The position numbers were made by a program, and so were the translations under genes. A DNA stretch of 64,000 nucleotides, from assembly GCF_019703515.2 (NCBI RefSeq), contig NC_059365.1:33871501-33935500 (forward strand), in the 5' to 3' direction. Source of the stretch: Myxocyprinus asiaticus. Taxonomy: Eukaryota > Chordata > Actinopteri > Cypriniformes > Catostomidae. Positions 22,901-33,905 of this stretch are shown here, in pieces. The notes beneath the pieces were generated by a model. The model did not search any database. It saw only the letters and a program-made list of their open reading frames with translations, and was not told where the DNA came from. Position 1 is the stretch's first letter. Every line of letters starts with the position of its first letter.

Positions 22901-25900
22901 ACATGAATTGTCAATTGATAGTGCATGTAAGTCACCGACCCGTTTTACTGAGGCCAGAGCCAGCAGTATTGCGGCCTTAATGGAGATCATGCGCAAATCA
23001 ACAGAGTCCAAAGGCTCGAAGGGGGGCCCTATGAGCGCTTTTAATCGTCTTGCTCCTCTAAGGAACTTTATGATTAAATCATGTTTGCCTGTAGTGGCGC
23101 CGGCTTCAGGTGTGCGATACGCAGATATAGTCACCAAGTAAACTTCCTGCGTCTAATCGCTCTTTAAGAAATATGAGAATTTCATGTATGGGGCAGTTTA
23201 CTGGGTCTTTGCCATGTGAAAAACACCAATCAGTGAACACATTCCATTTTAGCATGTAGAGGTGTCTCGTGGATGGCGCTCTGGCCTGTAAAATGGTGTT
23301 CATGGCACATTTAGCACACTCCATTCAAAGGCCACAAGTGTAGGCTGCGCTGCTCTGGCTGGAGATGCCAAACTGTGCCTTGTGTTTGAGAGAGAAGATC
23401 TTTCTTCAGCGGTATTTCCCATGGAGGCCCGTCCAGTGTTTCTACTGTCTCCAGAAGCCAGGACTGATTGGGCCATTTCGGCGCAATTAACAGAACTATT
23501 TCCATGTCACTCAGACTTTGCTGATGACAGAATGAAGGAGGCGCACCGAGGGAAGCACATACATGCGTTTCGCCAGCCATACGGTGGCCGGCGTGACATG
23601 GCGACACATATACGCCACTACTGTTGTGTTGTCCGAACGAATCAGAATGTGGTGATTCACAATATCGGAATGAATAGCTCTCAAAGCTAGAAAGACAGCC
23701 AGTAGCTCTAGGCGGTTGATATGTCACGGCTGTTTCCAGGTGTCGAAAGTTGGGCATTCATTACACACCTGTGTTGTATGCATTTGTGGTCAGATCTTTC
23801 TTTCTGAAACTTGACCAGTGTAACACCCTTTTGGTAGAAGACTGGCGCTGTCCATAGTGCAAGAGCAGCAAGACAGTGGCGAGTTACTGCGATGCACATG
23901 AAAATTAAATGACTTCAGTGGTAATGTTTTTTCAGTTTGAACTGAAACAGACACTGAAGAATGGTCTGTATGCACTCGTTCATGAGGTGCGCACACATGA
24001 ACTCCTAAAAAGGAGATTTACTAGCTGGGGAAAATTGTACTTTTCGCCCAGTTGACATTAGACCAGATTTTCCATATGGTAAAGCAGCAAGTCTCTATGT
24101 TCGCTCAGTAGTGCCTCTGAATAGATAGTAATAACCATTCGCTGAGGTAATTCAAAACACACACACACCGTTCATTTTCAATGGGGTGAACGCCACATTG
24201 ACACATTTCGTGGACGTGCAGGGAGCCAGAGACAGACTGAAATGAAAGACATTGATACGCATTTCCCTCGAACGCAAATTTAAAAAGCCGCCTGTAACAC
24301 AGTGCAATTGGTACATGAAGTACGTATCCTTCAGATCTATTGACGCAAATCAGTCCCGAGGACAGATGTGCGATAAGATCTGTTTCTGAGTTAACATTTT
24401 GAATGGGCAAGACGCGAGCGCGCGATTCAAGCGTCTCAGAACTAGAATGCGCCGAAGCCCTAATCCAGAACGAGGACATAACGGCTGTAAATCCCACTGT
24501 GTGTGTTGCAGTCTGTGCATGCAACACCGGCATATCATGTGGTCGGACCACAGATTGTGCTCGATCGTTGTAAACACCAGCTCTAGCCCGTGAGGACTTG
24601 CCATGCATTCATGCAGCGGGACAGCAGGCTTATTAATTCATATGAAACAACCTCTATCACGTTCTTTGCGAGAAGATTGTGTATTTCGGCTCGTCACACC
24701 GGCGCATCTTCGGACGGAACCCTGGAAGACAGAACACCATTGAAATGGTGGCGGCTGATGTGCAGACTGGTTCGTATAATCATGTTCAATAGTTTTTTAG
24801 CACCCAGTCGGAATGCCAGTAAGAGTTCTCCACGCGTCCGTGGCAGCTAGCGTGGGGTTTTTAGCCGGTCGCCTGACCGAGACAGAGCGGGAGCGAGCCG
24901 GTTGTGATGAAGTACTGCTCCATTTTGGCATAAAATGTCTCATAGCCTGTGAGTGTTGCTGAGTCATGACGTAGCGCTCAGCAATTCTATTCACAGAGCT
25001 TCCAAAAAGGCTGGCTGGAGACAGCGGAGCATCAAACAGAGCAGCTTTTCCCGCATCATGCATTTCCGTGAGGGTCAGCCACATGTTACGATCCAAAAAC
25101 ACCAGGTTGCTCATTGACTTGCCAATGGCCTGTGCAGTGACTTTCGTGGTTGTAGCGCTATGTTCGTAGCGGTGCGGAGCTCTTTGAACATCTCTGGATC
25201 GTGGCCTTGCTCATCCATTTGTTTGAGGAGCTTAGCTTGGAAAACTTGGAGCTCCGTCATCGCATGGAGTGCTGAACCAGTTTGGCCTGCCGCTGAGTAT
25301 GCTCTTCCAGTCAATGCGGAGGTTAGTCGACACGGTTTAGAAAGATGAATGGGGCGTGAGTTCCAGCAGATCCACGGGACACTGTCCTTTGACAGCTTCC
25401 GGACTGCAGGAACCATTCATCAAGGTGAAATTGTGTAGGTTCCTCTGGAGGAGACCACTCGATGTCGAGCTCTTCGACTGCCCTTGAAAGGATGCAAAGC
25501 ATCTTTTTGTCAGTGGCGTAAACAAGCTCTTCGCCCCCTCGCTGGGGGGAGAGGCGGTAGCGTCATACACTGACCACTTGCCTGATGCAGCAAGAGACAT
25601 GACATCGTCATCATCCCCAGTGTCAGACGAGACGAGGCCGTGCATCACACACTTGTCACGCACATAATGTATTGTCATAGACATGTTACATAGAGATTGA
25701 GGGGCTCGCGGGCGTGTGCCGGCACGAGAACCACCTGAAATTCATCCTGCTCAACCGCACGGCCCCGCCTTGCCTCCTTGTGTGATCCTCGGGTGTGGGA
25801 GGGCGCGGGAGGCTGAATCGTTCCTCAGAACTAGGGCAATTCGCGAAGCATCTTGAGACTCATGCCCTCGCAGTGAGGGCAGTCTGTCTCCATGAGAACT

Positions 25901-26032
25901 GACTCTGCGTGGGCACGGCCCAGCAGGGAATGCAGCTCTCATGCTGATCTGATGGCAGGATGTGCCTCTGCACAAGGAACACTTACGGAACGACATCTTT
26001 AAAAAGACGAGAACACGTAAGTGGCTCTTTTA

Positions 26033-26107
<75 letters not shown>

Positions 26108-29100
26108 ACAATATACAATTGCTTATAAGGATACACAACTCCTGCCAATGAGCTGCGGGGAATCAGGATGCTGAAGTGGCTCGTTCACCAGCGAAGCGGC
26201 GAGACGAAGTGATGTTCGCCGGAACACTGCAGTCGAGCGGAGAGTCTTCTTGTTGCCATGAAGATCCCACCTGATGACTCGTGTAGTCGACGGCGAAACA
26301 GTAGAGGGCTTCTCGATGAGAGATGAATCGCTGTCTTGAAGGAAGAAAATTTTGAGGAATGGTGTTTGCGCGCCTCCTTTTATAGCGAACAGCTTTGCAC
26401 CTAAAATGGTGGGACTCAAACACCATAGCCAGTATTTGAATATTGCCGTTATTGTAGAGAGGTTTCAACTAGGTCATGTGTGGAAGGACACTCCTATATG
26501 TGTTTGCAAATGCAATGTCCAGTGTACTGAGTCATAAGGGAAACTTTTTTCCCTCTGGAATTTGGTTCTAATGAACTCTTTGGCATCATAGGTGTTGCAA
26601 TTCAATTGTAAAAAAATTCTGTAATTTTAACCGTAAAAGAATATGTAAAAATGCTACAGTAAAAAAAAAAAAGAGAAAACGTTAATTGGTTAACATGTTG
26701 TTACCTTAACATAAAAATGCAACTATATTTAACAAGACAAAACATAATAAAAAATGTTAATTACAACAAGACAAAACATGTAATTTTACAGTAAAATTAA
26801 GATATTTAAAAAATATATATATATTTTTTAGATGTTAAAAGTATAATTTTACTGCATAATTAATGGTAAAAATGTATATTTTGTTTAACTAAGAATACAT
26901 GTATGTGGTGACGAGGGCGTGGTCGTGTGTCTGTCTGCGGTAGAGAGAGAGCGGTAAGGCTCGTCACCTGGGTTATAATTATATTTAACGCCTACTTCTT
27001 GTTGTAATGATGGCGGAGGGAGACATAAAAAGGCACACAAAGCATCAGAACGGCAGAGAGAGACCAGAGAGAGAGACTGTACCTGTGTGTGCTCGATAGA
27101 AGCCTTTACTCATTTGTGTGTGTGACTACTTGGCCACTGAGTGCCTTTTTTTGTTTACGTTTAATAAACAAACCTGAAGAGTAATAAAAATACTCACGTT
27201 GACAGTTCGCTGCCTCCTGACTCCTTCATTGCCCAGACAATGTATCTTCTACAATGTAATTTTTACAATAAGCCATAATTAAAATTATGGAGAAAAACAA
27301 TTATCGGGCATTTCCAGAAGTCCCTACGTGACCCCTCACATTTCATTATATTTTATGGGAATAGTTATGTTTCTTCAAAATCAGTTATGTACACTGGGGT
27401 GTTCTGTGTTATATTTTATGTTTAGTTAAAGTTTATTGCCTTATTTTAGTGTAACATGTGTCACCCTGACGGTGTTTTGTGTTTGTTTGTGTTACACTGT
27501 CTCTACATTTTTACTGGTCATTGCTCCTGAAAGGGTCTATGCTACAGGACCCTGATTTTACATTGGACATCAAGTGGTGAACCAATACAGTACCAAATTT
27601 GTGTTTTGTACAAATGCAAACAAAAATGTCCATACAATCAAACATTTATTACATACAATAAACAATTATTAATATTACAATGAACTGTATAGGCCCAAAA
27701 ATGTGCAAACTTATAAACATGGCATGGCATTGGCTGAATAGGAAACTGAACAATTTTGGTTTCTAAAAGTATAATGAATGTGAACTTCAAGGGCTCTATT
27801 TTCACGTGCGCAAAAAGTGCAAAGCTAATTCTTAGCACAATTTTTGTGCCAGAGCAATGTGCAAGAGGGCGTGAGTGGGAGTGTTTGCGCTATCTGTGGG
27901 TGTATGTGCGCAAACTGTGGGTGTATTGTATATTAATGAAGTGGTGCAAAGCACAATTGGCTATTTTCCTAAGAAAGAGGTCATTGCGCTAAGACGTTTC
28001 AAAAGCATGTCTAATTTGTATTGGTATTTGTGGCAGGGTGGAGGGTGGGGCCAGGTCGTTATTCCACACACCTGGCCCCTAATAAGGCTGATTAAGCCCG
28101 AGAGGGATGAGGCTGACTGGAGACCGCGGTGTGTCAGAGAGAGAGAGTTACGGACAGCTATCCGACACCTACATGTGTGTTTGTCTTTTTGGTTTCTTAT
28201 TAAAATATTATTTATATTGTCAAGCCGGTTCTTGCCTCCTCCTTTCCGTTGATATGTTACACTGGTGCCGAAACCCGGGAAGGAGGAGGGATGCGCTGAA
28301 GCAGAGTCCTCGCCACTACCATCCACCCCAATGAAGCAGCCGCGGCCATCCGCCGGGGGACGGAGGAGCCCAGCCGCCTGAGAGCAGAGGAACGGCCGCC
28401 GACCGTGAGGAGAGGAGGGGCTCCTGGCCGACCACCTGGAGCGGTCAGGGCCGCTGCCAGGGGCGGAGGAGACCCCTACCAGCCGCTGAAATGCGGCGGG
28501 GTCTGAGACTGCCGACCGCGAGTGGGGAGGGGCTCCTGGCCGACCGCCTGGAGCGGGAGAACCGCTGCCAGAGGCGGGTGTGACCCATTTCGTCCACCGA
28601 AAATGCAGTGGGCCGTTCCGTCCGCCAGGGGCCGGAGGACTGCCTCCGATTCGCCTGGGGAGGGGCGGCTGTCATCCACGAGAGGGTGGAGGAGTGGCCG
28701 AGGACCAAGCTACGGCGTATCAGAGAACCGGTGAGAATTTTTTTTTTCTTTTTTATTTCGTCTCTCTCTCTCCTCTCTCTCTCCCGCTGCCGCTCCGCAT
28801 TGGCCTTTCCCTCTCTTTTTAAATATTATTTATATTATCTTAAGTTGGTACGGGCACCGTTCCAGTGTGAATGTACCGTGTTTTTTTGTTATTGTTTCGG
28901 TAGGCGGGGATGACCTGCCGGCAGACGGGGCTGAAGGCATGCCCCGCCCCAAGGAAAGGGGGGGATGTACGTCATGCCGGGGGCTCCCTGGCCTGAGAGA
29001 ACGAGGGAGGAATGTATTTTTCCACTTATTGTCTTGATTGTCTTGATGATTTTTAAGTCACTGCAAAAGGGGCTGGTAGAATGATTTAGATATGATTTTT

Positions 29101-32100
29101 TTAGACCACTTCGTTATTTTGAATATATTTTCATTTCATTTGAAGTGTAATTTGAATTGAGAAATATTTTTGGTTTAATTTCATTTTGTTTTAATAAATG
29201 AGTTGAATTTTTCAAAGTCGACCAGTAGAAGTGAAGTGTGTGCCGATAAAATCACTGTTAATACTAGCCATGTTTTGTGTTTCACTAGATGTAAATGATT
29301 AATAATACTTACTGTACATTCTCTATAATTTAATGGAGCGTAAATCCAAATCCTGACGAGAACCACATTTTCTGTGCGTATAAAAGGAGCATGTCACTGT
29401 CATAGAAATATGCTTGACATTCAACAAGTACGCAGTTAATGTACAAAAGAATGCAAGTCCATATTTCTGTTCATCTAAATCATTGCATACAGCCCATTTA
29501 CACTACCAGCTTCTTATGAATGTACTGTCTTTGTTTATAACGCTGGTGTTTGACAGGGAATGGACTACATAATAGGATGCAGACGGTGCCGGAGAAGAAC
29601 CTTAGAATTAAATTGCACTTGACCCAGCCCATTAGCGCTTTGCACATGCAATTTTGCCAAACCCACTTGCACAAAAATACCAAAACTTCATGGCCATGCC
29701 CAATGACTTTGCATAGATGACTTATGGCATTGCGCTGCGCTTAGTGCTAGAGCTCTTAAAATATGGCCCATGTGTTTAGCCTAATTACAGCAAAACAAAA
29801 ATCACAAAACACATTGTAGTTGGCACAAACCATGTTTGTCTCTTTGCAAGTGAACTCATATTTAATGTAGTCTGGGTCATATTTTTTCTTACCTTGCATA
29901 GATTTGTTCATGTAATTCATTTATATGATTAGTTGAATTTGATTATTTGCATTTAGCATTGTTTTATCCCTGCTGTTCGTGACTCTATCAGAATAGACCA
30001 CCGAGTTGAGAATTATGCTTTAATGAGCAATGACCAACCTTTAGAAATGTGAAAAGGGCCTGTTCGTTGTCTCCATTCACATCCCCCTTCTCAAATAACT
30101 GAAAGTTTGGAACAAATCCATTGCCTGGACGGACATACCTGTGAAGACAAGGAGAAATATATTCACCCAGGGTCTGTCTATAAGGAATACAAATAGGGAT
30201 TTAAAGGAGTCATGGATGGAGAAGTGGCTTCAAATGTCACCCCAGATTTGATAAAAGAGCCTTTAGGTTTAAGATATATGATATGTGCAGTAATTTAAAG
30301 GTGATGATGGATGTGCTAATCGCATACTGTCTGAAGCTCAGATAGTTTTGGCTCAAGAGAGATGACCAATGACCTCAATCTTACAAAAGTCTCAGGAAAC
30401 TCATCTTCTTCTTAAAGGACTGTGCCATCTGATAAAAAATTGCTGAGTGATATATGTTTAGTCATGTTAACAGACTTGTAGGATCTGCTTTTAAAACCAC
30501 ACAATGTAAATGTTATTGCAGTGCCATGTATTTCATAGAGTAAAATCAACTCACTTTAATGTAGGAAGAATTTCATAATTTTTCCCAGGCTCTTGTATCC
30601 CAAACTGGTTGCAAGGAAACCCGAGAATAGTGAATCCAACATCACGGAGCTCCTCGTGTAGTGCATTCAATTCTAATTGACATACAATCAATACAATTAT
30701 CAGAAGAACAGGTTTAGTGTTTGCCATGCAAACTGTGTAATGAGAGGTGTATATACAGTAATATATACTAATATTTGAGTTACAGTAAGTGGAAAAACAT
30801 GCAAACTTACCCACATACTGGAAGGTGAGTCCTCAGTAGGTGGCCACATTGACGATGAGGACATGCTTCCCAGCATAATGGGAGAATGGGATGTATTGGG
30901 TCCCATTTATGGTTTTCGCACCATAGTTGAATATGGTGTCACCAACACCTGGGTTACAAACCTGAGAAAGATGTTTACAGACAGATGCTATAAAAAGATT
31001 CAACAATATATTAAATATTAAAATATTAAATCAAATAAAAATATTACACGAATATTAGAGTGATATTAGAGTAAGCAATCCAAAAAAGTTGGTACATCCT
31101 ATTTGTCAATGAACAGGCTCTCAAAATAGCAAAGAAATTAGATTAGATAGAAATTAGAAAGAAATATGATTGTACACCATTAGAAAAAGCAAATGTAGGC
31201 CAGTGCTGTTTCCCAAAATAATTAAGAAATATTTTTACAGTAATACTTTACAATAAGGTTCCATTCGTTAACATTAGTTAATGCATTAGGTACAATAAAC
31301 AAACAATGAACAATATATGGTCACACTTTATATTAGGTGGCCTTTACTACTATGTACTAACATTAAATACATACAAGACTGTGTATTTACTGTGTAACTA
31401 TGTGTTGTTCTGCAAAATTCCCACATTTGCTGCTACTGAGGATGAGGTACGTGTAGGTTTAGGAGTAAGGTTAGGGTTAGGATTAGGGGTTAGAGTTAGG
31501 TTTTGGGGTAAGTGTTGGGTTAGGGGTAAAATGAACAGTGTAACTACAAATGTAATTAAATGCAAGTACTTTAAATGTAATTACAATGCAACAACATGTA
31601 TGTACATAATAAGTACATTGTATCAAATGGTTTAGTACACATTAGTTAAGGCCACCAAATCTAAAGTGGGTCCCAATATATTTTTTATACCATTTATTAA
31701 TCTGTGTTAATGTTAGTTAATAAAAATACAATTGTTTATTGTTAGTTCATAGTACATTAACTAATGTTAACATATCAAACTTTTGATTTAAAAAATGTAT
31801 TAGTATATGCTGAAATTAAAATTAACCAAAATTAATAAAAGTTCATGTTAACTAATTGTATTAACTAATGTTAACAAATGGAACCTTATTGTAAAGTGTT
31901 ACCATTAAAAAAATATTACATCACCTTGACGCTGTAGTAGTGGGTTTTATAATATTCTGCCTGATAAGGTAGAGTAAATATTTACCTTTTGGTGACTTAT
32001 GCTGTTAGTTAAAGCACTTAAAAGAACAACTAATGTGTTGCAAAACAGTCTTCTGGACATTTTATTTCACTGTCTATTCCTGTGCATACAAACTGACTAT

Positions 32101-32636
32101 GACTCTTATTTATTTCATTTATTTATTTATTTTCTGTGGCAGTTTCTGTGGCAACCTGCGCCACCTGCTATTGCATGGGGAAAATAGTCTGCACGTTATC
32201 CCCAAATCACACAGGTTTATGTCCCAATATATGTCTTAATATCACTGCCTTTATAACATGCTTTAATATAGAGACAAGATACTTTGATGTCATATTTTTT
32301 TTTCTATAATTTGTTTCCAGAGCTTTAGTGTAACGTGTAAAACGTTACCTGGTTGAATCCACAATGTCTACTGAAGTAATTCCATGAAAATTTGAATTTG
32401 TATCTATTTTTTATTTATTTTATTTTTTTCATGTTCTCTATTGTTTACTGTTTAATTGCTTTGGGTAATTTCCAAACATTACCAAAATAAGATTTTTTTA
32501 TTTTATTATTATTTTTAAGATTTAAAAACTGTATAATACGTATTTGTCTTACCTGGGTATTGGATAATCCACTAACTTTGTCTAAAAGACCTGCCAGGAG
32601 CAGAACACACATCCAAAGAATCTTCTGGATCCCCAT
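19741..32636 (-). CDS. gpx3: glutathione peroxidase 3, secreted selenoprotein (complete, five exons)
   Basis: Extracellular enzyme reducing H2O2 and lipid hydroperoxides with glutathione or thioredoxin-type donors (family knowledge). Exons in transcript order: 32636-32553, 30961-30811, 30672-30555, 30138-30039, 19956-19741; all introns GT-AG with consistent phases, 669 nt, 222 residues. Residues 1-23 form a signal peptide ([19 protein letters not shown]...), fitting the plasma form. The catalytic set is complete: Sec71 encoded by TGA in NVATY-U-GLT, Gln105 in GIQEPG, and Trp180/Asn181 in WNFEKF. The 222-aa length is close to the 226 of human GPX3 (recalled). The gene is convergent with tnip1 and divergent from dctn4. 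Intron 4 is about 10 kb and packed with transposons. Confidence 0.95.
20900..21155 (-). pseudogene. DIRS tyrosine recombinase, C-terminal part beyond the hAT insertion
   Basis: The minus strand reads [20 protein letters not shown] and then [13 protein letters not shown], the catalytic His/Arg segment, followed after a frameshift by [16 protein letters not shown]. It continues the recombinase interrupted at 22641-21164. Stops confirm it is inactive. Confidence 0.8.
21164..22641. mobile_element. non-autonomous hAT nested in the DIRS recombinase
   Basis: 1478 bp with terminal repeats CAGTGTTGGGGAGTAGCT and, inverted at the right, CAGTGTTGGGGAAGCTACTT. It is flanked by 8-bp duplications gacattcc (21156-21163) and aacattcc (22642-22649), one mismatch. 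Many GTAGCT/AGTAGC motifs lie near both ends. No transposase frame. Confidence 0.88.
22650..23324 (-). pseudogene. DIRS tyrosine recombinase, N-terminal and central part
   Basis: One frame reads [20 protein letters not shown] and [11 protein letters not shown] (N-terminal SAM-like domain). The next, overlapping frame reads [22 protein letters not shown] sequence ([18 protein letters not shown]) with the catalytic Arg. The frame runs into the hAT insertion at 22641; the C-terminal part resumes at 21163. Confidence 0.8.
23330..24610 (-). pseudogene. DIRS reverse transcriptase / RNase H, broken
   Basis: A minus-strand piece reads [11 protein letters not shown] and [16 protein letters not shown]. 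The second corresponds to the catalytic Y-x-D-D box of DIRS RT (normally NY-x-DDW), here altered to SE, so the enzyme is dead. Multiple stops occur in the rest. Confidence 0.7.
24800..25996 (-). pseudogene. DIRS gag-like region, broken
   Basis: Minus-strand pieces in three frames: a Cys-containing start ([11 protein letters not shown]), a middle with [18 protein letters not shown], and a tail with [20 protein letters not shown] and a Ser/Arg-rich end. The same motifs recur in the relic at 38090-38610. Frameshifts separate the pieces. Confidence 0.7.
26037..26103. repeat. (TA)n microsatellite in DIRS element
   Basis: About 33 TA units between the gag-like start and the terminal repeat. It can form hairpins and is likely length-variable. 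Confidence 0.95.
26590..26903. repeat. AT-rich dispersed repeat, left part
   Basis: Runs of TGTAAAAA / TTTTACAGTAAAAT-type motifs typical of a common fish interspersed repeat. The solo LTR is inserted in it, and similar AT-rich sequence continues after 27240. Ends not resolved. Confidence 0.45.
26904..27239 (+). mobile_element. solo LTR of a Gypsy-type retrotransposon
   Basis: 336 bp starting TGTGGTGACGAGG and ending CCCAGACA (TG...CA), flanked by perfect 5-bp duplications ATGTA at 26899-26903 and 27240-27244. It contains a TATA-like ACATAAAAAGG and AATAAA signals in LTR order. The internal region is lost, as after LTR-LTR recombination. It lies in gpx3 intron 4, opposite to gpx3. Confidence 0.85.
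28029..29013 (+). mobile_element. Gypsy-like element: 5' LTR plus non-coding GC-rich leader, 3' LTR missing
   Basis: The LTR at 28029-28261 (TGTGGCAGG...TTACA) is followed by a primer-binding site TGGTGCCGAAACCCGGGA at 28263-28280. A roughly 700-bp GC-rich segment follows with a purine-rich tract (AAGGAAAGGGGGGGA) near 28950. There is no gag or pol. GTATT occurs on both sides (28024-28028, 29014-29018), a possible target duplication although the 3' LTR is absent. Its layout matches the element at 34449-35362. Confidence 0.75.
28397..28580 (+). repeat. imperfect 70-bp repeats in Gypsy-like leader
   Basis: Two related units start at about 28397 and 28513, each with GAGGGGCTCCTGGCCGACC, CCTGGAGCGG and CCGCTGCCAG, about 116 bp apart. 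The repeat is part of the element's untranslated leader. Confidence 0.7.
30039..30138 (-). CDS. gpx3: gpx3 exon 4
   Basis: 100 nt, acceptor CTTCACAG, donor GTTGGT. It encodes [20 protein letters not shown] and on to FTFLK, the strongly conserved central GPX3 segment. Confidence 0.95.
30555..30672 (-). CDS. gpx3: gpx3 exon 3
   Basis: 118 nt, acceptor GTCAATTAG, donor GTGAGT. It encodes [20 protein letters not shown] followed by NQFGIQEPG, including the catalytic Gln105. Split codons at both ends join correctly (GAA Glu upstream, AAG Lys downstream). Confidence 0.95.
30811..30961 (-). CDS. gpx3: gpx3 exon 2 with selenocysteine codon
   Basis: 151 nt, acceptor TTTCTCAG, donor GTAAGT. It contains [10 protein letters not shown], then the active-site loop NVATY-(TGA)-GLTFQYV. 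The TGA at 30833-30835 is at the exact selenocysteine position of GPX enzymes and must be decoded as Sec, not read as a nonsense mutation. Confidence 0.95.
31239..31903. mobile_element. MITE-like element with CACTTTACAATAAGGTTCCAT-type ends in gpx3 intron 1
   Basis: The left end TACTTTACAATAAGGTTCCA and inverted right end GGTAACACTTTACAATAAGG match closely. It is interrupted by a second element at 31319-31673. Non-coding, a common teleost repeat type. Confidence 0.75.
31319..31673. mobile_element. small hAT-like element nested in the previous one, with telomere-like core
   Basis: 355 bp with ends GGTCACACTTTATATTAGG / inverted GGACCCACTTTAGATTTGG, flanked by perfect 8-bp duplications caatatat (31311-31318 and 31674-31681). 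The middle (31453-31531) is a run of degenerate TTAGGG/TTAGGTT units. Confidence 0.82.
31904..32552. other. gpx3 intron 1, nothing further recognised
   Basis: AT-rich intron between the nested MITEs and exon 1, with no exon or repeat end seen. Confidence 0.4.
32553..32636 (-). CDS. gpx3: gpx3 exon 1 (signal peptide)
   Basis: 84 nt, 28 codons from ATG at 32636, donor GTAAGA. It encodes a hydrophobic core VLLLAGLL flanked by a basic N-end, a classic signal peptide. The frame stays open upstream with other in-frame ATGs as far as 32783. I chose 32636 because it places the hydrophobic segment at the N-terminus and gives the family length. Confidence 0.85.
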
Positions 32637-33905
32637 GAGGGCGATGTGTTGCCCCTGTCGGGTGTCTATGTGCTGTCTGAATGATGTGTCACTGTGCTTG
32701 AGATGAAGAAACACGTGAGGAGAGTGACGCAGGCAAGCCAAAAACATCATCAGCCTCATCCCACATGTTAACATAATAAACATTTACATGGACAGTGTTT
32801 ATTAAAACGCAAACCGACTAAAGATCGTAAAACAGACAAGTTTGAAATTAGGTAATAATTTTATTAGCCTATAAGTAGGCCTATACGTTTTGTAATCTGA
32901 TCGACACAACTATATTGTAAAACTATCGTGTCAATTAAAGGCGCATAATTATTTATCACTTGAATTTCAAAGTTTTCACTTTACATTAGTGTTCATCTTA
33001 CTGGGTATTTACTAAGCCAAGGAGTGTTTTTGCTTAACGAATTTGACACAATATCTGCAAGCTGACATTTTATTAATGTATTTGTTCATTTAATTAGTCT
33101 TTATGTATTGTTTAATGTTTATACCACTTTTGTACAATTTAATTGTTGTTAACAATCAGCCATCAGACTCTCTCTAGTTGTGACGCTGTTCGTTCTATGT
33201 TCCAGCTGCACTGTCACGAGTCACTGTTACCATGACGACGATTTTTTATCCATCACTCGTTCTAAATCAACAATATTGACTGCACAGATCACAGCTGCAT
33301 TTTTCCCTCGGTAATTCTTCTTATAATTTCCATAGATATTTATTTATATTGATTATTTATACTGGTTTCTAGCGATAGTATTTGAAATTCTATATATGTA
33401 CTATTTTATTTGAAGATTGACCTCCGCTCCACAGGATTTCTCGACTTTGAACGTCCAGTTGCCAAAACACTTGTTTCAGTGAAATCCGCTTGAGTTGAGG
33501 ATGATGATGTAAGCCCAGGTCAGTAATGGGGCGATGATGGCCTCTGGTGGCGATCTGAAGAAATTGTGTGGATATGACAAATTAACAAATAAAGCTTTAA
33601 TTACATTTAGAGCTTAGTTAGTTGGAAAAACTTAGAAAGCGTCATATAGGACGCTTAAGTGTAACAGACAGATTTGCCATCTATGTCTCTAATTCAAATG
33701 CAGAGTTGTCTCAGTGATACTATGAGTTATATAATACAGGGACTAAAAACAAAATGTTATTCTTCTGGTTCGTTCTGAGCAGAAACTATTTTTCTGTTCA
33801 GGTTCCAGCGTTTCACGGCCTCTTTTTCAAATGTTAAGCGCTTAGAACAAGATGAAAGAACGATTAATAACATTAATAGCGAATTCGGGCTAAATGACAA
33901 AATTA
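32637..33905. other. gpx3 upstream region, no gene seen
   Basis: This interval must hold the gpx3 5' UTR and promoter, but I could not place a TATA box, first-exon boundary or CpG island with confidence. Confidence 0.35.

Larger units (their letters stand above)
20216..26519 (-). mobile_element. DIRS-type tyrosine-recombinase retrotransposon, decayed, in gpx3 intron 4
   Basis: Inverted terminal repeats about 145 bp long lie at 20216-20362 and 26376-26519 (shared AGTGTCCTTCCACACA and AACCTCTCTACAATAA). Between them, on the minus strand, are gag-like, reverse transcriptase and tyrosine recombinase segments in DIRS order. Near the 3' end, 20459-20560 carries terminus-like sequence (CATTTGCTAATGCATATGG), as expected for the DIRS internal complementary region. 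Frames are broken by stops and shifts, and a hAT element splits the recombinase. Same transcriptional strand as gpx3. Confidence 0.88.
27788..29770. mobile_element. DNA transposon with GGGC(T/C)ATATTTT-type ends, carrying a nested LTR element
   Basis: The left end AGGGCTCTATTTTCACGTGC and inverted right end GGGCCATATTTTAAGAGCTC, with GCGC-rich subterminal repeats on both sides, define an approximately 2-kb interval. Its middle is the Gypsy-like insertion at 28029-29013. Superfamily not assigned. Confidence 0.6.

Noticed and set aside
22749..23141. 130-codon plus-strand frame
   Set aside because: Shadow of the DIRS recombinase encoded on the opposite strand.
25960..26151. 63-codon YIYIYI frame
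   Set aside because: Translation of the (TA)n microsatellite.
28445..28913. Overlapping frames of 67-101 codons
   Set aside because: Same reason: non-coding repeat-bearing leader of a Gypsy-like element.
30833..30835. TGA in gpx3 exon 2 as a nonsense mutation (pseudogene)
   Set aside because: It lies at the GPX selenocysteine position and all downstream exons, splice sites and catalytic residues are intact.
32445..32783. Longer gpx3 N-terminus starting at 32783
   Set aside because: The extension would bury the signal peptide inside the protein and exceed the family length; the ATG at 32636 fits better.
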